From NCBI GenBank assembly GCA_025210455.1, contig JAOARQ010000017.1, forward strand, positions 124,001 to 188,000: a DNA stretch of 64,000 nucleotides, written 5' to 3'. This document shows, piece by piece, positions 37,190-45,978 of the stretch; position 1 is the stretch's first letter; every line of letters starts with the position of its first letter. The position numbers were made by a program, and so were the translations under genes. Below the pieces are notes generated by a model that ran no database searches, was not told the DNA's origin, and worked only from the letters and a program-made list of their open reading frames with translations. This DNA is from Pelagimonas sp. GTDB lineage: Bacteria; Pseudomonadota; Alphaproteobacteria; Rhodobacterales; Rhodobacteraceae.

Positions 37190-37840
37190 CTAATCATTGT
37201 CGCTCAGGCCAGCGCCTGCACCGCGCAACCGACTTTCTTCGGTCGCAGGAGCAAATGTGCGATGGGCAAAGCCCCCAAGACAGGCCCAGCTGTCTTCAGA
37301 AACTTCGGCACGCATCACAGGTTCGCGCCGCCCGGTCATCTGCGCCGGAGCAGAAAACACCAGCTTTTCGGCGCTGCGCGCCTGCAGCGCTTCTGGCGTC
37401 GCCTGCACGCATAGCTGTCTGCCATCGGTTGCTATGCGTGCCCCCGACCATTCAGCCGCCACAGGCACCCCAAGCCGCAGCGCCGCGCCGCCCATGAAGG
37501 GCACTGACAGCAATGGCAGGCTGACCGCCTCCATGGTGATGCTACCACGTTCCAGCAGGCGTGTTGCGCAATCGCTCAGGGCAGAGCCCGCGATCAGCGG
37601 ACTCATCCGGCGGGCCGGCGCATGCCAGACCTCTGCCCGCAGCGACACTGGTGACACATCAATTGATGGGATCTGATCGTTCATTTCCAGAAGATCGGCC
37701 AGCAGCTCGGTCCCCGGAAACCCAAAGGCCGACAGCCAGCGCGTGCCCTTTGCCGCCTCTTCCGCCAGCCCCCAGGACAGGCCTGCACCACGGGCGGCAC
37801 GTTTGCTCATGGCTTCGATTTCATTCAATGAATGGCTCAT
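37190..37840 (-). CDS. DUF3726 family protein
   Basis: Protein of 216 residues, function unknown. It begins SLNEIEAMSKRAARGAGLSWGLAEEAAKG, a pattern (quoted in two overlapping parts) that I recognise as DUF3726, in which a Cys or Gly-rich loop follows an Ala-rich helix. No catalytic motif is clear; cysteines are sparse. The start overlaps the stop of the 563-residue protein by 4 bp, so the two are coupled and probably form a complex. It is followed by the Ldh2-type gene after 57 bp. Confidence 0.8.
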   Translation of the reverse strand: MSHSLNEIEAMSKRAARGAGLSWGLAEEAAKGTRWLSAFGFPGTELLADLLEMNDQIPSIDVSPVSLRAEVWHAPARRMSPLIAGSALSDCATRLLERGSITMEAVSLPLLSVPFMGGAALRLGVPVAAEWSGARIATDGRQLCVQATPEALQARSAEKLVFSAPAQMTGRREPVMRAEVSEDSWACLGGFAHRTFAPATEESRLRGAGAGLSDND

Positions 37841-39528
37841 GCGCTCGCCCCCTTACGTTCAGGATAGACCCAGAAATCCGCATTAGCGGCTGTCAGCTCT
37901 AACGGCAAAGGCGCGTTGCCATACATGCAGATCCGCACCCAGCGATCTGAGCGCGGGTCAAACTTGGTGGCCCCAAAGAAAGCCAGTTTGCAGCGCAGCA
38001 TATCAATCGGCATGACCTGATCCGAAATGGTGTTGTCGCGGATTTCAGCATAGGGCGCGCGGCCAACAATCTGCACACGACGCAGCACATGGCGATGTTC
38101 AGGATGGCGCAGCAGAAAGTCTGCCACCTGCGCATCATCGGGCCAATGCGACAGCGCGCGAAACAGCATCGCCGCATCCCGCCCCGGAGCCAGAGGTTGC
38201 TCATATTCCTCGATTGGCTCTTCAAAGCGTTCCCCCAGACGCGGTTCCAGCTTTTCTTCTGAGACATACCAGGCGCGGGCCTTGTTGTTAGGTGCGGCCC
38301 AGTCAGTGTCCAGCGCCCAGGCATAGATGGATTGCAGCAGCGCACGCAGATCCTGAATGCTCATGGCCCCGGCTATGCGGAAGGTAGCGGTATTGTCAGC
38401 GGCCATATCCAATGAAAGATCGTCGATCAGCGCGCCATGGGGTTCAAGGATAAGAGAGGCGACCCATTCCTGCCCCTCAAGGCTCAGCGCCTCTTCGGCC
38501 CAGAGATAGAGCGCATCCCAGGGGCGGCCCTCTGTCAGATCGACAGTGGCAAGATAGCCTTCCAGCTTTTGCACATCCGCCCGCAGCGCCCCCAGCTTTT
38601 CGATCTGAAGCGGGTGCTCTGACTGCCAAGTGGCGATGGTCTGACTGCTGCGGGCCACAAGATCGCGAAACAGAGCGATCTGATCCTCAGCAGCCTGCGG
38701 AAGGTTGCGCACGACCTGCAGCGCCTTTTCCCGCGCCGCCACCCAATTGTTGAACAGCACCGGGTGATTAAGCAAAAACGGCGCCATGCCCAGCCCGGTG
38801 GAATTGCCGATCCCCATGGAACGCGCCAAAGCGGGATCAAGCTTAGCCGCCGTCTTGCCAGCAGATTTGGCACGACGGTCCGCCATATGCTGCACCAGAT
38901 CGGTCACAAACCAGCGGGTCAGATAGACCGACAGCATTTCCACCTGAAATGGCGCGCGGAATTCGGGCCGTTCTGCAATCATTTCGCGATCAGCGGCGCC
39001 CAGCTTGCCCGAGCCGTAAACCGCCGTAGTGCGCATCAGATAGCCCACCGCATCAATCTGTTCGGCCGAGGGCTGCGCACCTTGCGACAGGCTGCTAACC
39101 ACATGTTCCCACAACCGAACAGAGCGGTTCGCGCGGGACACTGACAGCTCACTGCCAGTCACACGCCCGGCTTCTTGCAGGGGAATGTTCTGCGACAGGC
39201 GGGTGATATCCTGCGCGGTGGGAATACCATCAAACAGGGTGAATGTGGCATCCCAGGCCTCGGCGATCACCCGGTCCGAGCGTTGCTCGGGCGGCAGATC
39301 ATGGGCATAGGCGATCAGCGAATAGGCGCGATCCGGCGTATGCGCCGTATAGACCGCATGCCCGACGCCTTTGTCATCAATGTCAAAGGCGGTCTGTTCA
39401 AAACGCCAGCCTTCGCGCGCCATGCGGCGGGTCAGGATGCGCATGAACGACAGGCGCGATTGGTGAAAAGATCCCAGACGCGCGAGGCGCATCACAAGGT
39501 CAGGGTCTCGGCAGGTGACAGGTGTCAT
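37837..39528 (-). CDS. Uncharacterised 563-residue protein of the BCCT/DUF3726 locus
   Basis: I do not recognise a family. The protein has 563 residues, is mainly helical, and has no signal peptide or membrane segment. It begins TPVTCRDPDLVMRLARLGSF and has conserved-looking blocks: LTRRMAREGWRFE, DRAYSLIAYAHDLPPEQRSDRVIAEAWD (two parts), and a GNSTGLGMAPFLLNHPVLFNNW region about residue 240-262. The last 150 residues include HRHVLRRVQIVGRAPYAEIRD and RWVRICMYGNAPLPLE. The ATG is placed at 39528 because the frame upstream runs through the BCCT gene's end and looks unlike protein. Coupled to DUF3726 by ATGA. Probably an enzyme subunit of the local pathway. Confidence 0.8.
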   Translation of the reverse strand: MTPVTCRDPDLVMRLARLGSFHQSRLSFMRILTRRMAREGWRFEQTAFDIDDKGVGHAVYTAHTPDRAYSLIAYAHDLPPEQRSDRVIAEAWDATFTLFDGIPTAQDITRLSQNIPLQEAGRVTGSELSVSRANRSVRLWEHVVSSLSQGAQPSAEQIDAVGYLMRTTAVYGSGKLGAADREMIAERPEFRAPFQVEMLSVYLTRWFVTDLVQHMADRRAKSAGKTAAKLDPALARSMGIGNSTGLGMAPFLLNHPVLFNNWVAAREKALQVVRNLPQAAEDQIALFRDLVARSSQTIATWQSEHPLQIEKLGALRADVQKLEGYLATVDLTEGRPWDALYLWAEEALSLEGQEWVASLILEPHGALIDDLSLDMAADNTATFRIAGAMSIQDLRALLQSIYAWALDTDWAAPNNKARAWYVSEEKLEPRLGERFEEPIEEYEQPLAPGRDAAMLFRALSHWPDDAQVADFLLRHPEHRHVLRRVQIVGRAPYAEIRDNTISDQVMPIDMLRCKLAFFGATKFDPRSDRWVRICMYGNAPLPLELTAANADFWVYPERKGASA

Positions 39529-39629
39529 ATCGGTCAGCCTTTGCACTCGGAGGGTTTGGCGCGTTTCCCGGATCCGCCCCTTAGGGCGAACCCGACCGTT
39601 TATGCCGGGCGCGTCGCCCGGACAGGAAA

Positions 39630-41174
39630 TCAGTTTTCTTTGCCTTTGGCCAGTGTGATGCGCAGCGCATCCCAGAGCGAGGGCAGCAGGATCAGCGACA
39701 CAGGGACAGCGGTGACGACAATAAAACTTTGAAGCTTCGACACCCCACCTGAGCCCACAGAGATCAGGATTGCCGCCATGATCCCCATGGCGATGCCCCA
39801 AAACACCCGCAGCGCAGCCGGAGGGTTGTCTTCGCGGCTCATGGTGGCCGAAATCACATAGCTCATGGAATCCCCGGTTGTGGCCACAAATATCGTGGTC
39901 AGGATCAGGAACAGGATCGAGATCACAAAGCCCGCCGGCAGGTTTCCAGTGATGGCCAACAGCGCGGCAGGCAGGTTAAAGCCTTCAAACGCTTTGGAAA
40001 TCGTGCCCGGCTCTGCCAGTTCCATCGAAATGCCGGTGCCGCCAATGATAGTGAACCAGAAATTGGTGACGATGGGCGCAATCACCGACAGCATGATGAT
40101 GATCGACCGGATCGACCGCCCGCGCGACACCCGTGCGATGAACATCGCCATCAGCGGGCCATAGCCCATGAACCAGCCCCAGAAGAACACGGTCCACCAG
40201 CCCAGCCAGCCCGGCGCGCCAAAGATCCCGACCTCTCCACGATACAGCGCCATCTGAAAGAAGTTCGCCAGATAGGTGCCAAAGCCGGAAAAGAACGACC
40301 CGAAGATAAAGCCTGTCGGCCCTGCCAGCAGCACAAAGATCAAAAGCCCCGCCGCCAGAATCACATTCACCTTGGAGAGGATCTGAATGCCTTTTGACAG
40401 GCCTGTCATCGCAGACACGGTGTAGATCACCGCCAGCGCCGCAATCACCAGAACCTGTGTCACCAGACTGTCTGGCAGACCAAAGAGATCCGACAGACCA
40501 TAGCTGACCTGCAATCCCAGAAATCCGATTGGCCCCACTGTTCCGGCCACCACCGCAATGATTGATGCCGCGTCAGCAATCAGACCAATAGGCCCGTGAA
40601 TGGCGCGCTCACCGAACAGCGGATAAAGCAGAGTGCGCGGCGCCAGCGGCAAGCCCTTTTCATAGTGGTAATGCATCAGCATCACGGTCGAAAGCGACCC
40701 AAGGATCGCCCAGGCCAGAAACCCCCAGTGCATAAAGCTCTGGGCGATGGCCGGGTTCACTGCCGCCTGCGTGCCGCCTTCGGCACCATAAAGCGGCGGG
40801 GAATACAGGAAATGCGCGATCGGCTCACCCGCAGCCCAGAAGACGCCGCCACCTGCCAGCAGGGTGCACATGATCATAGAGCCCCACTGAAAAGTGGTGA
40901 ACTCGGGCGCGCTCAGCCCGCCCATGATGGCACGTCCGCCCGGCAGCACGCAAAGCACCAGACCAATCAGAAAGGTCGCCAGCAACAGAACCTGCCAATA
41001 CAGGCCAAAATAGGTGGCCGAGACATTGAATCCCCAGTCGACCGCAGCCGAAAGAGCATCAAGGTTCACCAGCGCTGCAATACAGAACAGCGCGATAAAT
41101 CCCCCCGATATCACGAACAACGGCATGTGGATGCGGTTGTCACGCATAGGTGTTTCCTGAGATGCCTGTGACAT
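39630..41174 (-). CDS. BCCT family transporter (betaine/carnitine/choline type)
   Basis: Sodium- or proton-coupled carrier of quaternary-ammonium or sulfonium solutes. It has 514 residues and about 12 membrane segments. Family features: APEFTTFQWGSMIMCTLLAGGG, FWAAGEPIAHF, and the substrate-box region WTVFFWGWFMGYGPLMAMFIARVSRGRS (signature split here as WTVFFWGW and ARVSRGRS). It lacks a long C-terminal osmosensing tail, so it is more likely a nutrient carrier than an osmoregulator. The ATG is preceded by GGGAGGAAAG. It heads a run of catabolic genes on the same strand. Confidence 0.94.
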   Translation of the reverse strand: MSQASQETPMRDNRIHMPLFVISGGFIALFCIAALVNLDALSAAVDWGFNVSATYFGLYWQVLLLATFLIGLVLCVLPGGRAIMGGLSAPEFTTFQWGSMIMCTLLAGGGVFWAAGEPIAHFLYSPPLYGAEGGTQAAVNPAIAQSFMHWGFLAWAILGSLSTVMLMHYHYEKGLPLAPRTLLYPLFGERAIHGPIGLIADAASIIAVVAGTVGPIGFLGLQVSYGLSDLFGLPDSLVTQVLVIAALAVIYTVSAMTGLSKGIQILSKVNVILAAGLLIFVLLAGPTGFIFGSFFSGFGTYLANFFQMALYRGEVGIFGAPGWLGWWTVFFWGWFMGYGPLMAMFIARVSRGRSIRSIIIMLSVIAPIVTNFWFTIIGGTGISMELAEPGTISKAFEGFNLPAALLAITGNLPAGFVISILFLILTTIFVATTGDSMSYVISATMSREDNPPAALRVFWGIAMGIMAAILISVGSGGVSKLQSFIVVTAVPVSLILLPSLWDALRITLAKGKEN

Positions 41175-41241
41175 CTTTCCTCCCACTCCAAGAGACTGCA
41201 CCCGCCCGGGCACAGTGAAGTTTTTCGTTTTACTGCTGGCG

Positions 41242-42225
41242 TTACGCTTGCGGGCCGAAGTTTTCGGCGAAGAAGCGATACCAGTTGCCCCCCATGATCG
41301 CGGCGACTTCGGGGTCACTCATACCGGTGGCCCGCAGGCCGGACTCGATGTTGCCGAAATGGCGGTTGTCCTGAAACCAGCTGGGCATCTGCGGAAACCC
41401 CGGCGCGGATTTTGATCCCTCGCCATAGTCGATTTCCTTGGTCCAGCGGCCGACGCGCATCCATTCAACCACGCTATCGGGCTGATCCTGACACAGGTCT
41501 GTGCCGATCCCCAGATGCTCGACCCCATAGTTGTCCGCCGCGCGCGCAATCATTTCGCAAAAGCTTTCGAGCGTGCAGTCGGATTTATCTTTCAGGTGGT
41601 GCGGATAGACCGAAAAGCCGATCATGCCGCCATTCTCAGTCACCGCGCGGATCACCTTGTCACGCTTGTTGCGCAACGCCGGGTGCCAGTCATGTGGGTT
41701 CGCATGGGTGATGGCGATGGGGCGCTGCGAAAACTCAGCCGCTTCGATGGTAGAGCGATCCGCGGAATGGCTCATGTCGACCACCAGCCCGACGCGGTTC
41801 ATTTCCTTGACCACCTGTTTGCCCATGCGGGTCAGGCCCATGTCTTCGGCCTCATAGCAGCCTGTGGCCAGCAAAGACTGGTTGTTATAGGTCAGCTGCA
41901 TAAAGCGCGCGCCAAGGCTGTGCAGGATTTCCACCAGCCCGATATCATCTTCGATCGGGCTTGGGTTCTGAAACCCAAAGAAGACCGCCGTGCGCCCGGT
42001 TTCGCGCGCTTTGTCGATGTCTGACGCCCACTGACCTTTCACGATCAGATCCGGGTATTGTTCAAACCAACGGTTCCACTTTTCGAAGTTCAACACCGTT
42101 TCACGAAAGCTTTCGTGATAGGCGATGGTGACGTGGATCGCATCCACGCCCCCTTCGCGCAACTGGCGGAAAATCTTTTCCGACCAATTGGCATATTGCA
42201 ATCCGTCAATGCGGTAACGGGTCAT
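41242..42225 (-). CDS. M19 (membrane dipeptidase) fold protein lacking the HxD metal motif
   Basis: Family M19 barrel protein of 327 residues. The N-terminal motif normally DGHND is DGLQYAN, so the first His and Asp metal ligands are L9 and Y11. The bridging Glu (GIEGG in the family) is Q86 in GFQNPSP. The later ligands are kept: H153 (VDMSHSADRS), H174 (AITHANPH) and D243 (LGIGTDLCQ). A binuclear zinc peptidase is therefore unlikely; a mononuclear enzyme or new reaction is possible. A dipeptidase-labelled gene also lies in the Pseudomonas glycine betaine/dimethylglycine cluster. It sits between the BCCT gene and the aldehyde dehydrogenase. Confidence 0.85.
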   Translation of the reverse strand: MTRYRIDGLQYANWSEKIFRQLREGGVDAIHVTIAYHESFRETVLNFEKWNRWFEQYPDLIVKGQWASDIDKARETGRTAVFFGFQNPSPIEDDIGLVEILHSLGARFMQLTYNNQSLLATGCYEAEDMGLTRMGKQVVKEMNRVGLVVDMSHSADRSTIEAAEFSQRPIAITHANPHDWHPALRNKRDKVIRAVTENGGMIGFSVYPHHLKDKSDCTLESFCEMIARAADNYGVEHLGIGTDLCQDQPDSVVEWMRVGRWTKEIDYGEGSKSAPGFPQMPSWFQDNRHFGNIESGLRATGMSDPEVAAIMGGNWYRFFAENFGPQA

Positions 42226-42420
42226 GAGATGGTCCCTACTGTTGCGGGTGCGCCGGGCCCGACCTCGGGTGGGCTGCGCCGCAGTGAAAAGAAGAGATCC
42301 TCTGCCTGTCCCGAAACCGTTCTAGCTGTTGAACCGTTGCAATAGGCCCTCCCGGGGGGGAGGTCGGGCCTGGCGTGCCAGAGCGACACGCCTGATTTTG
42401 GCAAAGGGCGTCTGGCCCCA

Positions 42421-43869
42421 TCAGACCGGGCCAGCGCTGATATAAGCGGTTTTCACGGTGGTGTAGAATTCCGCTGCGGCCTTGCCCTGTTCGCGCGGCC
42501 CATACGAGCTGTCACCGCGCCCGCCAAAGGGCACATGGTAATCAGTCCCCGCAGTCGGCAGGTTCACGGTCACAACACCGGTCTGTGCATTGCGTCGGAA
42601 ATGCGTGGCGCGCGCCAGAGATTTGGTCACGATGCCTGAGGTCAGGCCAAAGTTGGTGTCATTGACGGTAGCCAGCGCTTCGTCATAGCTGCCCACTTTG
42701 ATCACCGAGGTCAGCGGGGCAAACATCTCTTCGCGGTTGATGCGCATATCATTGGTGGTGTTCAGGAACACGCCCGGCGACATGTAGAACCCGTCATGCG
42801 GCATTTCCAGACGCGCACCGCCACAGGCCAGCTCGGCCCCTTCGGATTTGCCAAGCTCAACATAGCTCAGGTTCTCGTCCAGCTGCTGCTGGCTGACCAC
42901 CGGCCCCATCTGTGTGCCTGCTTCCAAAGCGTGGCCCACTTTCATCGCCTGCGTGGCAGCAATCAGCTTTTCAACGAAAGCATCGTGGATGGCCTCGTGT
43001 ACCACCAGACGTGAGGACGCGGTACATTTCTGACCGGTGCCGCCAAAGGCCCCGCCAACGGCCAGAGTGACAGCCAGATCCAGATCTGCGTCGTCCATCA
43101 CCGCCAGCGCGTTTTTCGACCCCATCTCCATCTGCACTTTGGTCAGGTTCTGGATCGCCGCTGATGCAATGCCTTTGCCCACCGGAACCGATCCGGTAAA
43201 GGAAATCGCGTTCACCTTGGGGCTTTCCACCAGACGTTGACCAACCGAGCGCCCCGCGCCCATCACCAGGCTGAACAGTCCTTTGGGGATGTCCTGACGG
43301 TTGATGATTTCAGTCAGGGCCACTGCAGACGCCGGGGTGATATTCGCCGGTTTCCACACCACCGCATTGCCATAGCACAGCGCGGGCGCAATCTTCCACG
43401 AAGCGGTCGCAGTGGGGAAATTCCAAGGCGAGATGATCGCCACAACGCCAACCGCCTCGCGGCGCACGTCAATTTCAATGTCCGGGCGCACGGAATCGGC
43501 GTTCTCACCAATCTGGCGCAGACATTCTGCGGCATAATAGGTGAAAAATTGCCCGGCGCGGTAGACTTCGCCTTTGCCTTCGGCCAGCGGTTTGCCTTCT
43601 TCACGCGACAGCAATGTGCCCAGCTCTTCGGCACGCGCCATCAGCTCATTGCCGATGTTCATCAGCACCGCCTGTTTGCGCTCCAGCCCATAGGCCGCCC
43701 ATTCACGCTGTGCGATACGGGCCTGATCCAGCGTTGCTTCAAGCTGATCACTGCTGGCCTGTGCATAGACGCCGACCAGATCCGACAGATCAGAGGGGTT
43801 GCGGTTTTCAATTTCACCTTCGCCAGTCAGCCATTCGCCAGCAATCAGGTTCTTTTGGATATCGGTCAT
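42421..43869 (-). CDS. NAD(P)-dependent aldehyde dehydrogenase (semialdehyde type)
   Basis: Oxidises an aldehyde to the acid. It has 482 residues. Motifs: ISPWNFP (catalytic Asn), GSVPVGK cofactor loop, general base Glu in QMEMGSKNALAV, nucleophile Cys in GGTGQKCTASSRLVV. The last motif is typical of the 2,5-dioxopentanoate (alpha-ketoglutaric semialdehyde) dehydrogenase branch. The ATG at 43869 fits the family start TDIQKNLIAGEW; the open frame further upstream would run over the LysR gene. It is the first gene of the minus-strand catabolic run and is divergent from lysR. Confidence 0.92.
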   Translation of the reverse strand: MTDIQKNLIAGEWLTGEGEIENRNPSDLSDLVGVYAQASSDQLEATLDQARIAQREWAAYGLERKQAVLMNIGNELMARAEELGTLLSREEGKPLAEGKGEVYRAGQFFTYYAAECLRQIGENADSVRPDIEIDVRREAVGVVAIISPWNFPTATASWKIAPALCYGNAVVWKPANITPASAVALTEIINRQDIPKGLFSLVMGAGRSVGQRLVESPKVNAISFTGSVPVGKGIASAAIQNLTKVQMEMGSKNALAVMDDADLDLAVTLAVGGAFGGTGQKCTASSRLVVHEAIHDAFVEKLIAATQAMKVGHALEAGTQMGPVVSQQQLDENLSYVELGKSEGAELACGGARLEMPHDGFYMSPGVFLNTTNDMRINREEMFAPLTSVIKVGSYDEALATVNDTNFGLTSGIVTKSLARATHFRRNAQTGVVTVNLPTAGTDYHVPFGGRGDSSYGPREQGKAAAEFYTTVKTAYISAGPV

Positions 43870-43922
43870 TGGGTCATAGCCTCGCAAGGAATTCTTTCTT
43901 GGCTTATGGACTCTTGACGGCA

Positions 43923-43969
43923 CTTCAATCAAACTCAAACTATTGAAGGTTAGTTCAGGAAAATTGAAG
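43923..43969. promoter_or_regulatory. LysR-type operator between the aldehyde dehydrogenase and lysR genes
   Basis: CTTCAAT (43923-43929) and ATTGAAG (43942-43948) form a perfect inverted repeat with 12 bases between, containing a T-N11-A-type core. A further ATTGAAG is at 43963-43969. Placement between a LysR gene and its divergent neighbour is typical for autoregulation plus target activation. Confidence 0.65.
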
Positions 43970-43977
43970 GCGCTGCC

Positions 43978-44883
43978 ATGGCCCTGAAAATCGAAATGCT
44001 GCGCGGCTTTGCGGCTGTTGCGCGCCACGGCAATCTGAGCGATGCGGCCGCGACGCTGGGGCGCACGCCTTCTGCTGTGTCGATGATGCTGAAACAGCTG
44101 GAAACCCATCTGGGCGAGCCGCTGTTTGAAACCGACCGCAAGAGCAAGCTGACAGCTCTGGGCAGCTTTGTGCTGGAACAGGCCGAACGGGAATTGCGCC
44201 AGTTCGACAATACGGTGCAGGCGATCGAAGGCTTCGCCAAGGCCACCCATGGCCATGTGCGCATCGCCACTGTTCCATCGGTTGCGGGCACCCTGTTACC
44301 ACAGGTTTTGTCTCATCATATCAATGACTTCGATAAGGTTGATTTACAGGTGCGCGATATGGATTCCGCATCCATCCTGCATGAACTCGCCCGCAATCGC
44401 ATTGATATCGGCATCGCCACCCTGACCGAAGCAGCCCCCGGCATTCACAGCCAGCTATTGCTGAGCGATGCCTTTGGCGTGGTCTGTTCCAAGCAACACC
44501 CGCTGGCCAAAGACTGCGCCCCTCTCACCTGGGCAGACCTTCAGGACTATCGTCTGATCGCCAATGCGCTTTCCGCCAGCATTCAGACAGAGGCCGCACA
44601 GGCTTTGCACCGCAAAGCGCTGTTGTCAGCGCATAACCTGACCTCAATCATGGCGATGGTACATGCCAATATCGGCGTCACCATCCTGCCGGAAATGGCC
44701 GTAAAAGCCGCGCATTTTTCTGATTTTTCCGGGCTATGTTTCCGCCCATTGAGAGATTCTCATGCGACTCGGGAAATTCATTTGCTGCGGCGCACCGATT
44801 CTGCCTTGTCTCCAGCGGCCAAATTGCTGGAACGTCACATCCTGAACACCACCACTGAGATCATCGAAAGAGATCTGTCATGA
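43978..44883 (+). CDS. LysR-family transcriptional regulator
   Basis: LTTR of 301 residues. The N-terminal winged helix (1-62) has LRGFAAVARHGNLSDAAATLGRTPSAVSMMLKQLE (quoted pieces: GNLSDAAATLGRTPSAVS). The effector domain runs from about 90 to 295. It is divergent from the aldehyde dehydrogenase with an inverted repeat between them, so that gene and the following transport genes are the likely targets. Its stop overlaps the start of the GlxA-type regulator by ATGA, so the two regulators are made together. Confidence 0.93.
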   Translation: MALKIEMLRGFAAVARHGNLSDAAATLGRTPSAVSMMLKQLETHLGEPLFETDRKSKLTALGSFVLEQAERELRQFDNTVQAIEGFAKATHGHVRIATVPSVAGTLLPQVLSHHINDFDKVDLQVRDMDSASILHELARNRIDIGIATLTEAAPGIHSQLLLSDAFGVVCSKQHPLAKDCAPLTWADLQDYRLIANALSASIQTEAAQALHRKALLSAHNLTSIMAMVHANIGVTILPEMAVKAAHFSDFSGLCFRPLRDSHATREIHLLRRTDSALSPAAKLLERHILNTTTEIIERDLS

Positions 44884-45887
44884 CCAACCACCAGTCGCCC
44901 CTCACTCTGGGCATTCTGATTTTTCCGGGCTTCCCCATGGCCTGCCTGACCTCCTGTATTGAACCGCTCAGGGGGGCGAATGAAATTTCGGGGCAAGAGG
45001 CCTTTCGCTGGAAGGTTGTCGCGGAAAGCGCCGATCCGGTGGCCTCATCCGCAGGGGTCAGCTTTGCCCCCGATGTGACCCTGTCTGATCTGGATAAGGT
45101 GGATGTTCTGCTCTTTGTCGGCAGCCCCAACTCTCAGTTTGCAAACCCCAGCCGCGCCAATGTCGCGCTGCAGCAACTGCTGCGCAACAAGGTGCATCTT
45201 GGGGCGATCAGCGGCGGCGTCTTTGCGCTGGCCCGCACCGGGCTGACTGAAGAAAACCCCATGTCGGTGCATTGGTGTTACGAAGCTGCCTTTCAGACCG
45301 AATTCCCCGATATCCCGATCCAGAACACAGTGATCTGCCGCGACGGGGCACACACCTCGATTTCCGGGGCGTCGGCGGCCTTTGACCATATGCTATCGCT
45401 GATCGAAGACCGGCTGGGGGGCGATGTCATGGCCGAGGTGGCCTGCTGGTTCCAGCACCCTTTCATCCGCAGCGAGGCCATCAACCAGAAAACCCCGGCC
45501 TTTGCCACCGCCAAAAGCCTGGATCTTTTGCCCAAACAGGTGGTCAAAGCGATCCAACATTTTGCCGAACATATCGAAAACCCGGTGCAGGTCTCTGAAG
45601 TGGCCGAAGTGGTGGGCATGTCGACCCGCACCTTGGAACGCAGTTTCAAAGAGGCCACGGGCCAGAGCCCGGCGAAATACTATCGCAAGATGCGGATGCA
45701 GCAGGCGCGGCAGCTGGTGCTTTACACCTCGGATCCAATCACCGAGATTGGTTTTATGGTCGGCTATTCCAGCCCCGGCACCTTTTTACGTCACTACCGC
45801 GAAAGCTATGGCGTCACGCCTATCGCGGATCGGCGGGCCAAGAATTCCATGCGCGTCGATAGTTCTGATGCGATTCCATCGACTTAG
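44880..45887 (+). CDS. GlxA/GbdR-like regulator (DJ-1/PfpI domain plus AraC helix-turn-helix)
   Basis: Transcription regulator of 335 residues. The N-terminal class I amidotransferase-like domain (about 8-190) reads LGILIFPGFPMACLTSCIEPLR and GAISGGVFALARTGL; the nucleophile-elbow Cys is Gly, so no enzyme activity is expected. The C-terminal AraC domain (about 220-320) has VAEVVGMSTRTLERSFKEATG and IGFMVGYSSPGTFLRHYRESYG (given as short pieces). This architecture is that of GbdR, the glycine betaine/dimethylglycine sensor of Pseudomonas, and CdhR for carnitine. That supports a quaternary-ammonium substrate for the local genes. Confidence 0.9.
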   Translation: MTNHQSPLTLGILIFPGFPMACLTSCIEPLRGANEISGQEAFRWKVVAESADPVASSAGVSFAPDVTLSDLDKVDVLLFVGSPNSQFANPSRANVALQQLLRNKVHLGAISGGVFALARTGLTEENPMSVHWCYEAAFQTEFPDIPIQNTVICRDGAHTSISGASAAFDHMLSLIEDRLGGDVMAEVACWFQHPFIRSEAINQKTPAFATAKSLDLLPKQVVKAIQHFAEHIENPVQVSEVAEVVGMSTRTLERSFKEATGQSPAKYYRKMRMQQARQLVLYTSDPITEIGFMVGYSSPGTFLRHYRESYGVTPIADRRAKNSMRVDSSDAIPST

Positions 45888-45924
45888 GGTCAGAAGCCGC
45901 TGAGTTTCGATGCGCCAATACAAA

Positions 45925-45953
45925 TCAGCCCCCGACAGCAATCGGGGGCTTTG
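45925..45953. terminator. Hairpin terminator between convergent genes
   Basis: Stem AGCCCCCGA (45927-45935) with TCGGGGGCT (45942-45950), then TTT. It follows the GlxA-type gene and could also stop the enoyl-CoA hydratase transcript. Confidence 0.8.
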
Positions 45954-45978
45954 CAGTGCCTTGCGATCTCAAAAGACT

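Noticed and set aside
39529-39801. N-terminal extension of the 563-residue protein into the BCCT gene
   Set aside because: The added 91 residues look like antisense or out-of-frame translation of a transporter and would overlap its end by over 170 bp; the ATG at 39528 is preferred.
43870-44256. N-terminal extension of the aldehyde dehydrogenase over lysR
   Set aside because: It would overlap the LysR helix-turn-helix region on the other strand and is unlike any dehydrogenase N-terminus.
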